Assembly: GCA_003117195.1 (NCBI GenBank)
Contig: BDSI01000176.1
Location: 1 to 64,000 of the forward strand
Direction of reading: 5' to 3'
Length of the DNA stretch: 64,000 nt
Source: Eudorina sp. 2006-703-Eu-15
Taxonomy: Eukaryota; Chlorophyta; Chlorophyceae; Chlamydomonadales; Volvocaceae
How positions within the stretch are numbered: the first letter of the stretch is position 1; each line of letters opens with the position of its first letter. Below the pieces are notes generated by a model, which saw nothing but the letters and a program-made list of their open reading frames with translations, was not told the DNA's origin and made no database searches. The position numbers and the translations under genes are program-made. This document shows positions 31,570-44,100 of the stretch, piece by piece.

Positions 31570-34195
31570 ACATCCTTTGGGACCGTCACAATTCTTTGTT
31601 TTTAATTATAAGAAGCCTTGATTAGGATGGTGCGGGGCAGTGGAATGCCCGCTATGACAGTCAACCACCGATTTTCACTGCCCAACGGCATGGCTGCCGG
31701 CGCTGTCTGCCGCTGGCCGATGAGGCAAGCGAGGGAGGTCTCTCGGGGCGCCCCGTGCCTGCTGCAATGCACCAGCTGCCGCCGCGCGCGACACCCTCCT
31801 CTGATGGGTGGTTAGCGCTGACGGCTAACAGCGCTTTTGTACCCCGCGACGCGCGTCTTGGCCCGCCTTCCGTTTCTGCAGGACCCCAGGGCCGGGCGCG
31901 TATGAGGACCCACGGGTCAGGCGATCCACCGATACCCGCAAGTCAGTGGAGGCCGAGGGCGTTATAGCCCCTGCCGTGGTCAACGTTGGCGCCTCGACGC
32001 CGTTCCTCTCGACCACTCTGCGCTTCGGTTCGGCGGACAATGCGGTACCCGGGCCAGGTGCGTCGGTCGCCTAGTGCTGGGTGCGGGTGGCTGTCGAGTA
32101 AGGAGTCAGGCTGCGGGGTTCGGGACGAGCGCACGGAGCTGGCATAGCCGGCACGCTTGGCCCGCCCCGGCCCTGAGGAAGTGCTGCACCACCTTGGCGC
32201 GGAAAGCCAGTGATGAACCAGTGATGAGAGCTCGTGATGAGTCGCGCGAGGCGTTCGTGTCGACCCATTTTCGAATGGGTTGATGGGACTGGGCGCCTCC
32301 GTTTCGGTAGCCAGCCAAGGTTTCGGTGAGGCACAGCCCCGGCAACTGCCGGCGCATCTGCGACCGTGCTATTCCATCCAGTCCCGTGTAGCGCCGTGCT
32401 GTGCTGCACCACAATGACGAAAACCACATGGCCAAGGAAGTCCACTCAGCCGGCGTGTCCGCACATAGGGTGCTCCCAAGTCGCCACGGCGCCTCCGTTC
32501 GGATCGCGCCGTCCTAGCTGTCACCGGGCTCCTGACGGCCCGGTCATGCATGCTGGCTCGCTTTCGCCGTGGGGGCATCGCGCAGACCAACCCCTCAGCC
32601 GGCTGTTTTACTCTGCCCTGTGACCCGCGCATCCGCAGGCGAATACCATGGCGACGCCGTCACCTCCCTGGAGTTCGACATCTTTAAGAAGAACGCGATA
32701 GCGCGGCCCGCTGGCGCCTTCGGCGCCTCCACGGGCCGCTTCTCTTACAACAAGGGAGCAGCGTCGCCCATGCGACTGGTGGTGCCGGGGGTGCTAGCCA
32801 GCGGGGAGGCGCTGGACGGGGGCAACCCGGGGCCGGGCAATTATGAACCCAAGCTGAGCCCATCGGCGAAGACAGGTGCGCTGCTCGGGGCGACGAAAGC
32901 TGCCCTGATCAGACAAGGGCGAGGGGCACCCGCAGCTGTGGGGCAGGGGAGACCTTCCGGCTGCCGTGGTACTGGGTGGTTGGGGGCAGGGATGTCGGGG
33001 GCCCGGGGCGCGCCGGCCATGCCTCACAATCCCCTGTGCCTGATACGAGCTCCAATCTTATGACGTGGGGGTTAAAGCGGATGATTGGTGCATCGATTTC
33101 GTGCTGATAGCGACACGCTCGCCTGCCCCACGTCCCACATCCCCCACAGCGCGGTCCGGGACGTCCAACTTCGCGTCTCGTACTGGGCGCTTCCGGCCCG
33201 TGACCGCACCACCAGCAGTCCCCGACCTGTCAGATTACGATGGCACCAACCCGCTCAAGTAAGTCTGTGAAGTTACGGTGTCGGTCCGGTACGCATACAA
33301 GCGCGAGTGGCGCGGTCACGGCCGGATCGACAGCCCCGGGCAGCCTGCCTGCTGGTGCAGGTGGCAGGAAGTGGCAGAGGATGCGGTGCGAGAGCGGCCT
33401 GTGTGTCACGGGGGGCACGTGCGGCATGTGGACGGCTTTGCGATGAGCGTTGCACTGCGTTGTTTGCGACCTAGGGCGACCTTCCTCGGCCTGGCTGGCC
33501 TTCAGATCTAGGAGAGCGTGTCTTGCTCAACCTCTGGCCTTCCCGCCGCCACCTACACCGCCATCCCTACCGGCAGGGGCGACCCGGCGCGGTTAGGCCC
33601 CGGCAGCTACAACCCGGAGCGACCCAATGGGAGGCCGCGGTACGGCAATTCGCCCGCCAAGGCACCTCCCTTTGGAACGGAGTCTCGACGCATCAGTAAG
33701 TACGACATGACGTGCAATGGGGTCCTGCGGCTCGGTCGCCTTCGGAAGTACGGTATTGCGTCCATGCTGCGTTTTGTGTGGCCGTGTGGTGTGGAGGTTG
33801 TGTGGTGCGGCTGGGATTTGGACCATGGTTATGCGGAGGTTGTGACATGGCAGGGCGCGTGATGCCGGATGTGCCCCGCCGCTTGCGTTCCTTCCAAGGA
33901 CCTCCCAGTCACCTGCCTGGCACGTTTGCCCGACGGCTCCCTGCTTGCTGCCCTGCAAGATTTGGAGCTACCTTCAAAGACCACGCCAGGTCCCGGCCGC
34001 TACTCCTCCGTCGACTCGGAAGCCTTCAAGCCGACCACGGTGCCCCCCGCCAAGACTGGCTTCAGCTCCCAAGCGGAGCGCTTCACGGCCTCGACCTCCT
34101 TCACGCCCGGCCCAGGGACGTACAAGGCCGGGTCCAACGCTGCGTTCGTGCGGAAATCCTTCAATGTGTCCTACGGAAACAGTGTGCATGCATAG
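28833..34195 (+). CDS. STPG2-like sperm-tail PG-rich repeat (axonemal) protein
   Basis: Fourteen exons join in phase: 28833-28919, 28995-29077, 29261-29428, 29476-29601, 29628-29717, 29824-30007, 30335-30472, 30731-30895, 31143-31321, 31882-32057, 32639-32875, 33150-33258, 33577-33695, 33960-34195, for 698 residues. The joint 29601/29628 uses a weak donor and is the least sure. About twelve PG motifs recur, typically with a following tyrosine: VGPGAYDV, TPGPGAYGV, LPGSYDVG, VGPGAYEL, TPGVGSYNL, SPGPGDYNN, TPGPGAYED, NPGPGNYEP, LGPGSYNPE, TPGPGRYSS and TPGPGTYKA, plus a degenerate TPPGPC. This is the SHIPPO/STPG repeat. Related proteins (STPG1/STPG2, ODF3-like) associate with axonemal microtubules, including inside the tubule lumen, so a ciliary structural role is likely. 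It is longer than the human STPG2 I recall (about 460 residues). Confidence 0.88.
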
Positions 34196-36174
34196 GGAAA
34201 GGGCTGCATACAGCTTTGCAAACATATGGGATTTTGAAAAGAGGGCAACTGTCTGTACATACTATTTCTGTGCAGGGCGTATGCGGTTTGACGGGGTATG
34301 GGTAGTGTTTGTCCTCGTCGAGGAACCGTAGCTGCCTGTGCAAATGGAGCGATCAACATACATGCAGTACGAACGTTGGTTTTAGAGACGCGGGTCATGC
34401 TATTGCAGGGGTTGTTGCAGTGGGCTGTTATTCTTGATGCACCAAATAGGTCGGATACTGACTAGGAGTGCGGAACTGTTGTGCACTTTCGTTGGGTAAA
34501 AAAAGAAGCTGCCCACTACTTGGGTGGGTCGTACAGGCTGCTGGAACAACCGACATTGCCTGCGTACATGTCTATGTCCAAGCTGCGGGTTTTGGTCATG
34601 GAGATGTGGACGTAGCATGACGTCTGGAAACGGTCGGGCAATAGAGTGCACGTTCCCATCAATGATGTTTACACTGGCTTGGTTGGTACGCGGAGTTTCA
34701 AACACGGCAAGCGCGAGGGAGCACATGGTATTTACACGCATCCCACTGACCCGTTAGCTCACGAACTCGTTTGAAACATGCCAACGAGCGAAGTTGCTTA
34801 CATTGACTGAACTGGATGACGTGACTTACATTGGGCTTGAGAGCTGTCAGCCAGCTCCGGTGTACTGCAGGTTGTTATCGTGGTTGTACCTACCCTTCCA
34901 ATGTTTGCCACGTGCTCTTTATGCAGCAGGGTGCATCTGGTGACATCCAGCGGTTGCTGGTGGCACCGTTTACGCGGTTCGGTGAGGAGTATCGTGGAGC
35001 ATGACAAAGTTAGTCTCAATCTGGCTGCGGTGAATGCCGGTCCAGGTTTTCAGTGTTTAATGACGAATGAATGAAATGAATGAACGTTACATCGGACCCA
35101 GTGTTAGTGATGTTGGGGGTCATTGGTTCCACCACGAACACAAACTGAACCGCTGGGCAGGCCGCACGAGTCTGCATAAGTGCACTGAAACACACCCGCG
35201 CCCACTCTTTGAGGGAACCGCCCCGTTCATGCGGACCAGCCACAGTCTGTTGCCATCAGATTCCCAGAGGATGTAATACATGACAGCATGCATCCATACT
35301 GAGGGCTCGACCGCCGGCTTACACGCGCCCGATGTAGGCCGGGTGCATAACACTGCGAACCGCCGCCTCTGTGTTGCTGCCTACCTGATACCTGTTAGTC
35401 GTGCCTTTTGGTGCACAGACGCCCCCGGTGAAATTCAGCCTTCAGTGAGTGAGCGCATCTCTGTACACGTCTCGCGACGCAGCTACGTGTGTGCGGTCTG
35501 GGTTCTGTACACCCCAATGGGGGTTTCCACGCGAGTCCACAGGCTTGACTCCGCTGATGGGGATGCCCTAGTAACTAGGCAGCACGATGCAGTTGGGGGC
35601 CGAAGAAGGGCAGACGCGCGGCTTCAGCGGAATGTACGAGTTGCCGGTCATATGAGTAAGGGAAATCACAGTGACACCAATACAATCTTCAACATATTCT
35701 CGTTAGGCGTGGTCAGGCGACTTCTTTGCGCTGTGTCCAATGGCGTCGACTGAAAGCTCACCCATTGCTACGGAACTAAATGAGACAACATTATACATTA
35801 TTATAAACATTGTAGAAATTGCAAGCTGGCTTGCACGCACGAACCAGGCTGCAGGGTGCAGGCGCAATCATCCTCACGTCAGAAATGGAAGTACGGCCTA
35901 ATGTACAACTGTAGCCGAGTGCTTCATTAAGAACATGATAAGTAGATATAGCCAACAATCCTATGCCTGTGACTGCAAACAGTTGGATATGACGAAGAAA
36001 GTTTCCCACGCGATTGATTACCAGACTTTCTTTGTGACAATGTCAGTGAATCAGGCGCAAGTAGCGCCACGATTAATGTCTTTATAATATAATCTGAAGC
36101 TTGTATTGTTTCCTACATCAGTCATCAGCGGTGCCACCTCTTCTATACGGTACTCATATCAACATATTGCAGCT
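34196..36174. other. Spacer between PG-repeat and SGNH genes
   Basis: About 2 kb with no supported gene. A TGTAA at 35272-35276 is the first clear poly(A)-like signal after the PG-repeat stop, which would make a 1.1 kb 3' UTR. The dispersed tail motif at about 35057-35100 lies here, in minus orientation. The last few hundred bases are AT-rich, as expected for a promoter. Confidence 0.4.
35057..35100 (-). repeat. Dispersed tail motif, copy 2 (CATTC-rich)
   Basis: On the minus strand this reads TCCGATGTAACG followed by TTCATTCATTTCATTCATTCG. The core is shared with copies near 25127-25138 (TCCGCTGTAACG) and 45975-45998 (TCCGCTGTAACG followed by TTTATTCATTCACTTC). The shared core includes TGTAA followed by a CATT-type tail, as might occur at the 3' end of a SINE or non-LTR element. 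Confidence 0.5.
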
Positions 36175-38327
36175 ATGGTGTTCAAAGTGCACATCCAAGC
36201 AGCTATTCTTTTTTGTATATTTGACATTTGCCTGGCATTCAGGCCACCATCACGATATGAAATGAGGAAAGCGATAACAAACTATGGGGACCTTGCCCTC
36301 TACGCCAACGTCGTTGCAAAATTACGGTCAGGGAACTGCCTGAACATCACTGTGATTGGTAGGCGACGAACGATTCGTCAAGGACAAGTCTTCAACGGTT
36401 GACCTCGACCTGCACTGATGGCTTTCTCCCGCCAAGCGCCTTTAAGTCAGCTGCCAGAAATCCACCCCACCCCGATACCGATCTGCGGGTTTCTAGTGCT
36501 GCCGAAGCTGAGCTGCCTCTCACTCTATGGTGGTCTACCTGGCCTACACAGGCGGCAGCATTACTGTGGGGCATTACAACTACAGCATGATACCCTTCGC
36601 GTCCCGGTGGCACCAGCTTGTCGGTCAGATGCTGACGGACAAGTACGCTTGCGGTTCGGAGGGCCACCGCGTCAACGTCCTTGCCCGAGGGTCTATATCC
36701 ACGCGATGGTGGATCCACCACCTGGCGGGAAGGCAGGACACCGTCTTCAGTGGTTCCGATCTGGTGATGCTGGAAACCGCCGTGAATCAGAATGCGATTG
36801 AGGACGTTGCACGGAAAGAGGAAGAGTTGCTCTTATCGATGGTCATGCTCGAGTCCAGCCGTTCACTGCAATCACAAGCTGGATGGGCCGGCAGGGCTAG
36901 AGGTTTCACAGGCATTGCTGCCATGTTCGTCGTGGCTTCATCACGCTTTTATTCAGGCATGTGGTAAGTAGGGACACGGTCAATGCCCCGCCCCGCCATA
37001 TTTACTGTCTGGTTACATGGAAGCCGATTGCGAGCGTGTGAACACTGAGGTTTGAGCGCGGTTTGCATCCTGAGCATTACGTGGGCGTGTTGCTGAACAA
37101 GGCCCGGTGGGCGCCAATGCGACAACAGGACTGGGATTCCTTTCAAGCGGCTGGATGACGCCATGTACGCTCAGATGCCAGTTGCACGACACCATGGTGT
37201 GCCCATCGTATCAGGTGGGAGCGAGCGAATGAAGGCGATGTAGCCCCTTCGTTCCGAACTTTTGTAGCACAGAACAAACAGTGGGAGCGAGTCTATACAC
37301 GAGAAACCCCGATTGTGTACGCTGAGAAAAATTCGTGCAGCGTAAAACCATGATGCCCAGTTTTTACGCTGGATGATGTTCGTAAGTAGCATGCCAGCCG
37401 CAGACGGCACAGCTTGCGTTAACCGTTTCCTGTATAAGGAAAGAAGTGCGAGTTGTGTGTTTTGGAAGTAGCCAGTTATGTCGGTTGTATCGCATGCTCA
37501 ATACGTACGACTGCCGTCTTCGACCACCCATGTTGTGCTGGTGCGGCGCCTGACATGCTGTGGATCTGTGCGCCCGTGCAGTGGTGGACGCCTACGGTCC
37601 GTTTCCTACAGCGGCCGCTCAGCAATGGTTTAACCGAACCTGGTACAGCGCCTGGCCGTGGGGCGACAAAATCCACCCGGACGTGCATGGCCACAAAGTG
37701 ATAGCCCAGCTCATCGTCAACTACCTGGACACACTTGTTGAGCAGGTTGAGATCATGCGCGAATACGAGCTACCAAGGACATATGTGCCAAGGAGGCCCG
37801 TCTTCATTGAGCAGTCAGTACGTGATTTCTACCTGGATTCTAAGCCCGTAACGGTCAGTGGCGACCAATTTGCTGCTCGGAAGGCAAATTTTACGGGTAA
37901 CTGCCGCGCGTGGCGATGGGATTACGATGTTCCGAAGCGGCCGGGATTCTTTTCAACAACAGTCGGCAGCTCCTGCGTCATTTCCTTCATCCCCGCTGAG
38001 ATTCAAGGCCTGTCAACTTGGGAGGTCCACGTGGAATTGCTCAAGTCGTACGAGCGAATGGGCACCGTCGAAATGTCCGTGTATCAGGGGGTGGCTGGGC
38101 ACAACGGGTCCTGTGGAGCAGCGTATGACCCTAACTCTCCCAGCCTGGGGTCACATACCGGGGACTGCCTGTGGTCGGAGCGGGCCTCCTTGGTGAAGGT
38201 CGAGGGCTGGAAAGTCCAGAAGCCTAATGCTGTGGACAGCAGCACCTGCATATTTGTCAAATTCCATACACGGGACACTGGCCGACGCGATAATAAAATA
38301 AAGTTGTTGGGCATATCCTTGTTCTAG
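36175..38327 (+). CDS. Secreted SGNH/GDSL-type hydrolase-like protein
   Basis: Four exons join in phase: 36175-36358, 36552-36963, 37129-37214 and 37582-38327, giving 475 residues. Residues 1-22 (MVFKVHIQAAILFCIFDICL...) form a signal peptide, so the protein enters the secretory route. The nucleophile block spans intron 1: ITVIGGSITVGH, with the candidate catalytic Ser at position 64, replacing the classical GDS with GGS. The C-terminal catalytic block is WPWGDKIHPDVHGH, with Asp256 and His259 in the DxxH arrangement. A histidine-rich stretch, PVARHHGVPIVSVVDAYG, precedes it. A C-terminal domain of about 190 residues follows, with several cysteines (SSCVISF, NGSCGAAYD, HTGDCLW, SSTCIFVKF) and N-glycosylation sequons. 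It resembles a family of SGNH-fold proteins expanded in volvocine algae. The likely substrate is an ester of a wall polysaccharide or glycoprotein, but this is inference. Confidence 0.85.
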
Positions 38328-41156
38328 CCTTCGGAGAGTGCGAGAAGAGCTGAGGGGTCGACGAGAGTTTGCGCCGGAGCAGTAACCTGATATGGACATT
38401 GCTGAATGATAATGTGATTGGCCGATCTGTTGGGGTGATGCCCACAACGCCAGAATTAACGGTGGTGAGGAGCCACCCAATGTTGGGCGGCACCTCTGTA
38501 GATGCCGTTTGCCTGCGGTCTATGGTTCTGGATGGTATGCAGAGGAGGATGGCATGGAGGTATGGACATGGCATACCAGCATGGCATGGGATGTCGTTCG
38601 TAACATCATGCTGCCGACGAGCTCGGGAGTGCTGATGCATGTAGGCGTAGGCTCATATGGATGCTGCAGACACGGATGTGTGATCGCACCAAAGGGAGAC
38701 AGCTCATCCACATTTTTGCACAGTACAGTGACAAGTGCAAGTACATACTTACAATCACGTCCATGTACCGGCCACGGGCAAACTCATTTGGATTGCCCAT
38801 AGTTGGTCAGTTCAAACGGCGTAATATTGAGCGGAGTGTGAAGTACCGTATCCGTGCGTGTCTCGTGCTCATGTACCAAGGACCTGGCTGGAATGCCGGC
38901 TGCTACCCTTTGCAGTCCTACTGCATGCAGGGTGCTGACTTGTGGCTTGTTTGCGGGTGCTTGTTGGATCTCCACGAGCCCTCGTTGTATTGGCGGCTGG
39001 GAGGCCACGACTCCAGAGCACGCCCTGATCGTTGTGCGCATCGCAGTGGTTGGGAACCCGAACTGTACTGCGAATTTGCGAGGAAACCCTGAAACCGCTT
39101 CGGTCGGACTACAGAGGTCGGAGCTGAGGCGCGGTGCTGCATAATGCTGCAACAACCTTACTTGCAACCAATGAGACCCTGATTGGTACTACACGTTTGG
39201 ATGTTCATGCTTCACTGTTGGTTGAGGATTTGTGTCGGGCCCCAAACTGATTCATTCATTCGGGGATCGTAGTTGGTAGTGGTGTGGGCCCCGGTGGAGA
39301 TGCGACGGCATAATGGTTCGCTGAACCCGCGGTGAGGTGTCGTACATGCCGAATCGGCATTGCACGATCCATGGGCTCGTCCGGTCTGGCTGGTGATGGC
39401 GGGATGAGGCCCCCCTCGACCTCTACATGTGACACCAGGCACGGGACAACATCCAGCGGCTGCCAACGATGACTGGGACGGATGTGCAGGACACCTATAC
39501 TGGCTGCCCTGCCAAGGACTACTGGGGCACATGAATGGGACGGCGGAATGGGCTTACATACTGAGAATCGCCAGTAGCGCGTAGCACAGGGTGTGGAAGC
39601 GTCATGCTGTCCTGCAGGTAACTGATAGCAACTTACTAGCCCCTGTGGCCGGTCCAGACTGCAGGTAAGTAAGATGTTGAGCGTCAGAGCTAGGCCCGCC
39701 CGTAATGGCCGTTTTGGGAGGTCTCCCGTAGCCCGTGTGGAGAGGGTTGGGACGCCTCTCGACGGCTTCCCAATTTTCCTAGGGCGCCTCGACCCTCATC
39801 ACCATCTACCCATACTGCGCGGCGGCAGTCACATAAAAGTCCCGCTACGTAACAGCGAGCTGCAGTGAATACCTGTCTCGCCATCAGTTATATGGTCCAT
39901 GTAATGGCGCACGTGACTGCCGCTACACAGTCATCACATCCGCAGCGACGGCGCTGTGCGAATTGCTCCCGTCGTACACGCTATCATGTGTTCCGCGGCG
40001 GCTATCAACCTGGAGTTCTGAGCTTTCATTAACAGGTTGGACAGCAGCCGCCACCTCTAAGAAAACCCTCATCGTTACGAAGTTCGCAGAATGTAGGCCA
40101 TTAAGAACGGCTGCTATTAATCTTCGCACCTTGATAATATCACAGAAATGCATATCATGCCGTCATGGACATCTAAATCGGACTGCTCGTCATGCCAGTT
40201 ACTTACTACTCATTGCCGGTACGCCTCGCCTCGCCGTCCTGCGGGAACGCCCTTTGTTGTACGTCACCTATTTCCTCTTCAAAGACACATGGATCGCCAG
40301 AAACAACACGCCTCACCATTCCGCCTCCGATGACCTGATCTCGACAACAGCTCTTAAGGCACACTCCCAAGCAGCGCATCTGCCACACAGTCAAAGGCTG
40401 AAACGGAAGTCGCAGTACAACCCCAGCGGACCACGAATAGCCGCTACTACTACAATTTCGCTGCTTGATCGATGCGAGCGCACATGACCTACCAGGCAAT
40501 GACGCACATCACTACATCAGCGGAGGCGCACATCCACACCGTACCTGCGCTTCCCCATGGCTGCCCCCGAACCCCACGCGCCCGCGACCCCGATGGTCGC
40601 GGCTTCAGACCCGCTACTCTACCCTGCACACCAATGTCATCGCCACAATACAGACCTTGTGGACTATTCACCGCACAGATACCGCTGCCCCCCTGATGCT
40701 GATGCTTGTAACGGCCGCAGTCCAATGAACGGAGAACTCTGTACACTCGCAGGAGATCAGGTGGCAACCGCAGAAACTGTTGGTGTCATACCACTCCCTG
40801 CAGCTGTACCTCAAGCAGGGGACGCAGTCAATCTGGGGGAGGCCAGACCAGCGGTGCCGTACATGCCGTCACTGCAACAAGATAACACCTGCAAGCACCT
40901 CCCAATGCGGAATGCGCACACTGCACCCTGATTACCAAGATGCATTCCCGTCGGATAATGGTGTGTGGAAGTAGCAAGGCTGTCAATGAAGCAGCAGCCT
41001 TGCAATCCTTCGCCGCAGGAAAAAATGTCAGGCCGGGGCCTGCTCCATAACGCCATGCACATTCTGAATGCGATAACACTGTAAGCCTGCATGCCTCCAC
41101 TGACTACCATCCGTACACGGCCCGCGCGCCGAAAAAACGTCGAGCGCGGGGCGGCT
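38328..41156. other. Spacer between convergent SGNH and ORP genes
   Basis: About 2.8 kb between two convergent genes. I cannot support a gene. There are coding-like fragments: a plus-strand RDNIQRLPTMTGTDVQDTY then GCPAKDYWGT-stop near 39441-39533, a minus-strand MRVFLEVAAAVQPVNES near 40010-40060, and a plus-strand open frame at 40557-40931. None has recognisable domains or a consistent exon chain. Old transposon fragments would fit. Confidence 0.35.
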
Positions 41157-44100
41157 TCAGTGATCGAAGGCGCAGCCTCCCTCCTTGCGCAGCTTGCGGT
41201 CTTTGCGCTGCCGCTCCTCGAGGTTCTGCTTCCAGTCCTGTGCCTTCTCCTGTGCGGGTGATGGAACCGACGTGGGTGGCCGTGTCAGCTAGGGTTGAAG
41301 GTGGGTGGGCAACGACAACTGCTCTCCAACTGGGAAATCCTCCAGAGTGACGAGCTTGCCATGGTAGCAGGACACCAAAGGGCCGCCATCGTGCGCTGAG
41401 AAGACCGCACGCCGACGTGTTCATTTTACTCTGTCAGCGCATGATCATGTAATCGTTGTTGGTGGGGCCACGCACCACGAACAGCGGCATTCGCCAACAC
41501 ATCACCAACTCGTCCACACCCGTGCAGATCCAAGCCAACCACTCGCAGAAGCGAGCGCACCCAGGCAACTTCGCGGACGGTCGCACGTCCGCACAGCAAT
41601 ACGCGCGAGCACACGACGCTGCTGGACGATGTGCGCGCATCGACGACCCACAGCCAAGTTCCTCCTCTAGATCCGCCAGCCGCGCCCCGCCCAACGAGAC
41701 CCGCCTGCCACCCACCTGGTCCCCGGACTTCAGGAAGACCACGTCCTCGCGGTGTCGGCAGTCGCTCGGCAGCGGGTTGTCCAGCGGCACCGCTGGGCTC
41801 AACCGGGAGGTGCGGATGTCCCACAACCGCCGCTGGGATGAGGCCGCGCCCGCAGCCACCGCGGCGGCCGCCGCCTCCGACGACACCCCCTTGTCCCACT
41901 CCAGGTAATGCAACCAGGAGCCGTGGCAGCTGTCCAGCACCACGTCGCCCTTGAGGAGGCGGCCCACCACCTGGTCCGGCTTGTGCGGGGGGCCCTTCTT
42001 GGCGCGGAACCAGCCCGTCAGGAATCCCGTCTGCGCGGGTGGGTCCACGTCAATAATCGCCCTGCGAGGATAGCAAGGCGGGGAGCACATGAAAGGGAAC
42101 ACGCGGAGGGCTTTCAGGCGGGCGCGCCATGGCATGAGCCAAGCTGAAGCGAACACGCCATGCGATAGATACCCAGTCCGGCCCCGTGTTGATCTACGTG
42201 GGCCACGCCGTCATGGGCTGTTACCGTGAACCCGCACAACGGTGAGATGGGAACCACTTCTACTCCACAACATTATGCATAAGATGCCTTCACCCAATGA
42301 CACGACGGCGCGGTGTGGACTACAAGCGTGCTGTCGGGAAACAGAAAGGAGACACCCACCTCCATGGTGGCTATCGCGGCTCTCGAGTCCATTGTGCAGT
42401 ACGGCAGGGTTGTTACGGTTTCCCAATCTGCCTCCTGACAATAGCTATAAGAAGCTGTCACTCTTCTTTATCGCACCATGCAACCGCGACCCTATCGCGT
42501 CCGTCCATGGCAGCGATCTCGCGCGACGAGCATCGACCCTGGGTCCCCCCCGCCGGGCTGGGTGTGTCTGGGCTGTTTCTTTTTGTCCCCCATCCCACCC
42601 CCCGACGCAGGGCACACCCTGCAGGCCCGTGCCCCCGCACCCCAATCACCCTCAATACATGCCCTCCACCGCAACTTACTGCAGGCCGTTCTTGGGGTCC
42701 TTGAACACCATCTGGCCGCCGTACTTGAGGACGCGAACGCCCCACAGGACACCTGCGCGAGAATGCTCGGCAACAGATCACCCAGTGAGCACAGCAACCA
42801 ACAAATGGGTGAGCACAACAGCAAATGCCGAAAAAGCTAGTCAACACAGACGTTGCAGATATACAGGCAAGCGGCTGTCATCGAATCAAGCAAGAGCATT
42901 CCACACCTTCACACGACCACTACGGCATGTGCTCCCCACTGAACAGCGGTGGCATATCCTTACCCCAATAAACCTTCCGATATCATACGCACCCTCCGCA
43001 AGGAGCTGTAACACACCAGCCACTGAATCGCGCCCGTGTCACCACCACGTGCCCGATGGAGCGCCAGGAGGGACCCGCGCTCACCTTTAACTTGCAGCCC
43101 CGGTAGCTCGTACTCAACAGTCGCGCCATCGCTCGCGAAACGCACGCAGTTGCAGCCTGTCTGTCGCCCCTTGACGCTGTTGCCCTTGATACCCGCCGTC
43201 CAGTTGCCGTTTCCGTAAAATACAAACTGCGTGTCAGGCGAGAGACCCGGAAGCCTGTGTGAGTGCGACCATACCGTAAAGTAGCTAGCGGCCGCCTGTC
43301 CAAATCCCACGCGGCTGGCGATGTGCCGCTGACATGCATACACCCTAAAACCTACACGCCGCTGATATGTCAAGACCCTGATACGGGCCGCCGGAACCCA
43401 CTTGACAGGAATGACAATGCGCAAGCAACGCGTGTAAACCGAATACTCCATCCGAGCGCTGTGGCCTTGCCGACATTTGAACACGCGACGACAAGACGAG
43501 CATACCGACATCTGAAATTGCAGCCTCCTGCCCCTGATGCAGAGATTTGAAGACAACTGCCACCGCATCAGCAGCCGAGCTCGCATCCGCAGCACTTTCT
43601 CAACCCATGTGCTTTCAAGGCGCGGGCGCAATGACGAGGTACCGTCAGGCTGGCTGTCATCCACCATCGTCCATTCTGTCCCGCAGCGCTCCTAATCGCC
43701 TTCCGGTATCCCTGACTTGCGCGCGGCCGTAACCGTAGGACCAGACACATCCATTCCCCAAAGGCACAAGCGCTGTCGCTTGCTCTCCCACGGCACGCAC
43801 CCCTCGTCGATTCTCACCTTGCCGTTCGGCTCGTAGACCTCCCAGCTGCTGATGGGTGGGTGGTGGCTGATCTGCTCGCAGTACACCTCGATGCCGTTCG
43901 GGTACACAGCCTAACCGGGAGGGCGTCGCGAATGGGCAAAGTAGACATCAGTAGTGGGTACAACGGTAAGTTAAGAGACAATGAAACACATGCTACCTAA
44001 ATCCGCTGTCAGCCGAGGGCAGCATACGAGGTGCACCGTCAACGCCTGGTCAGAAGGCAATCCTATCCGACCACCCTCCGAATCCCATGTGAATCGTCCT

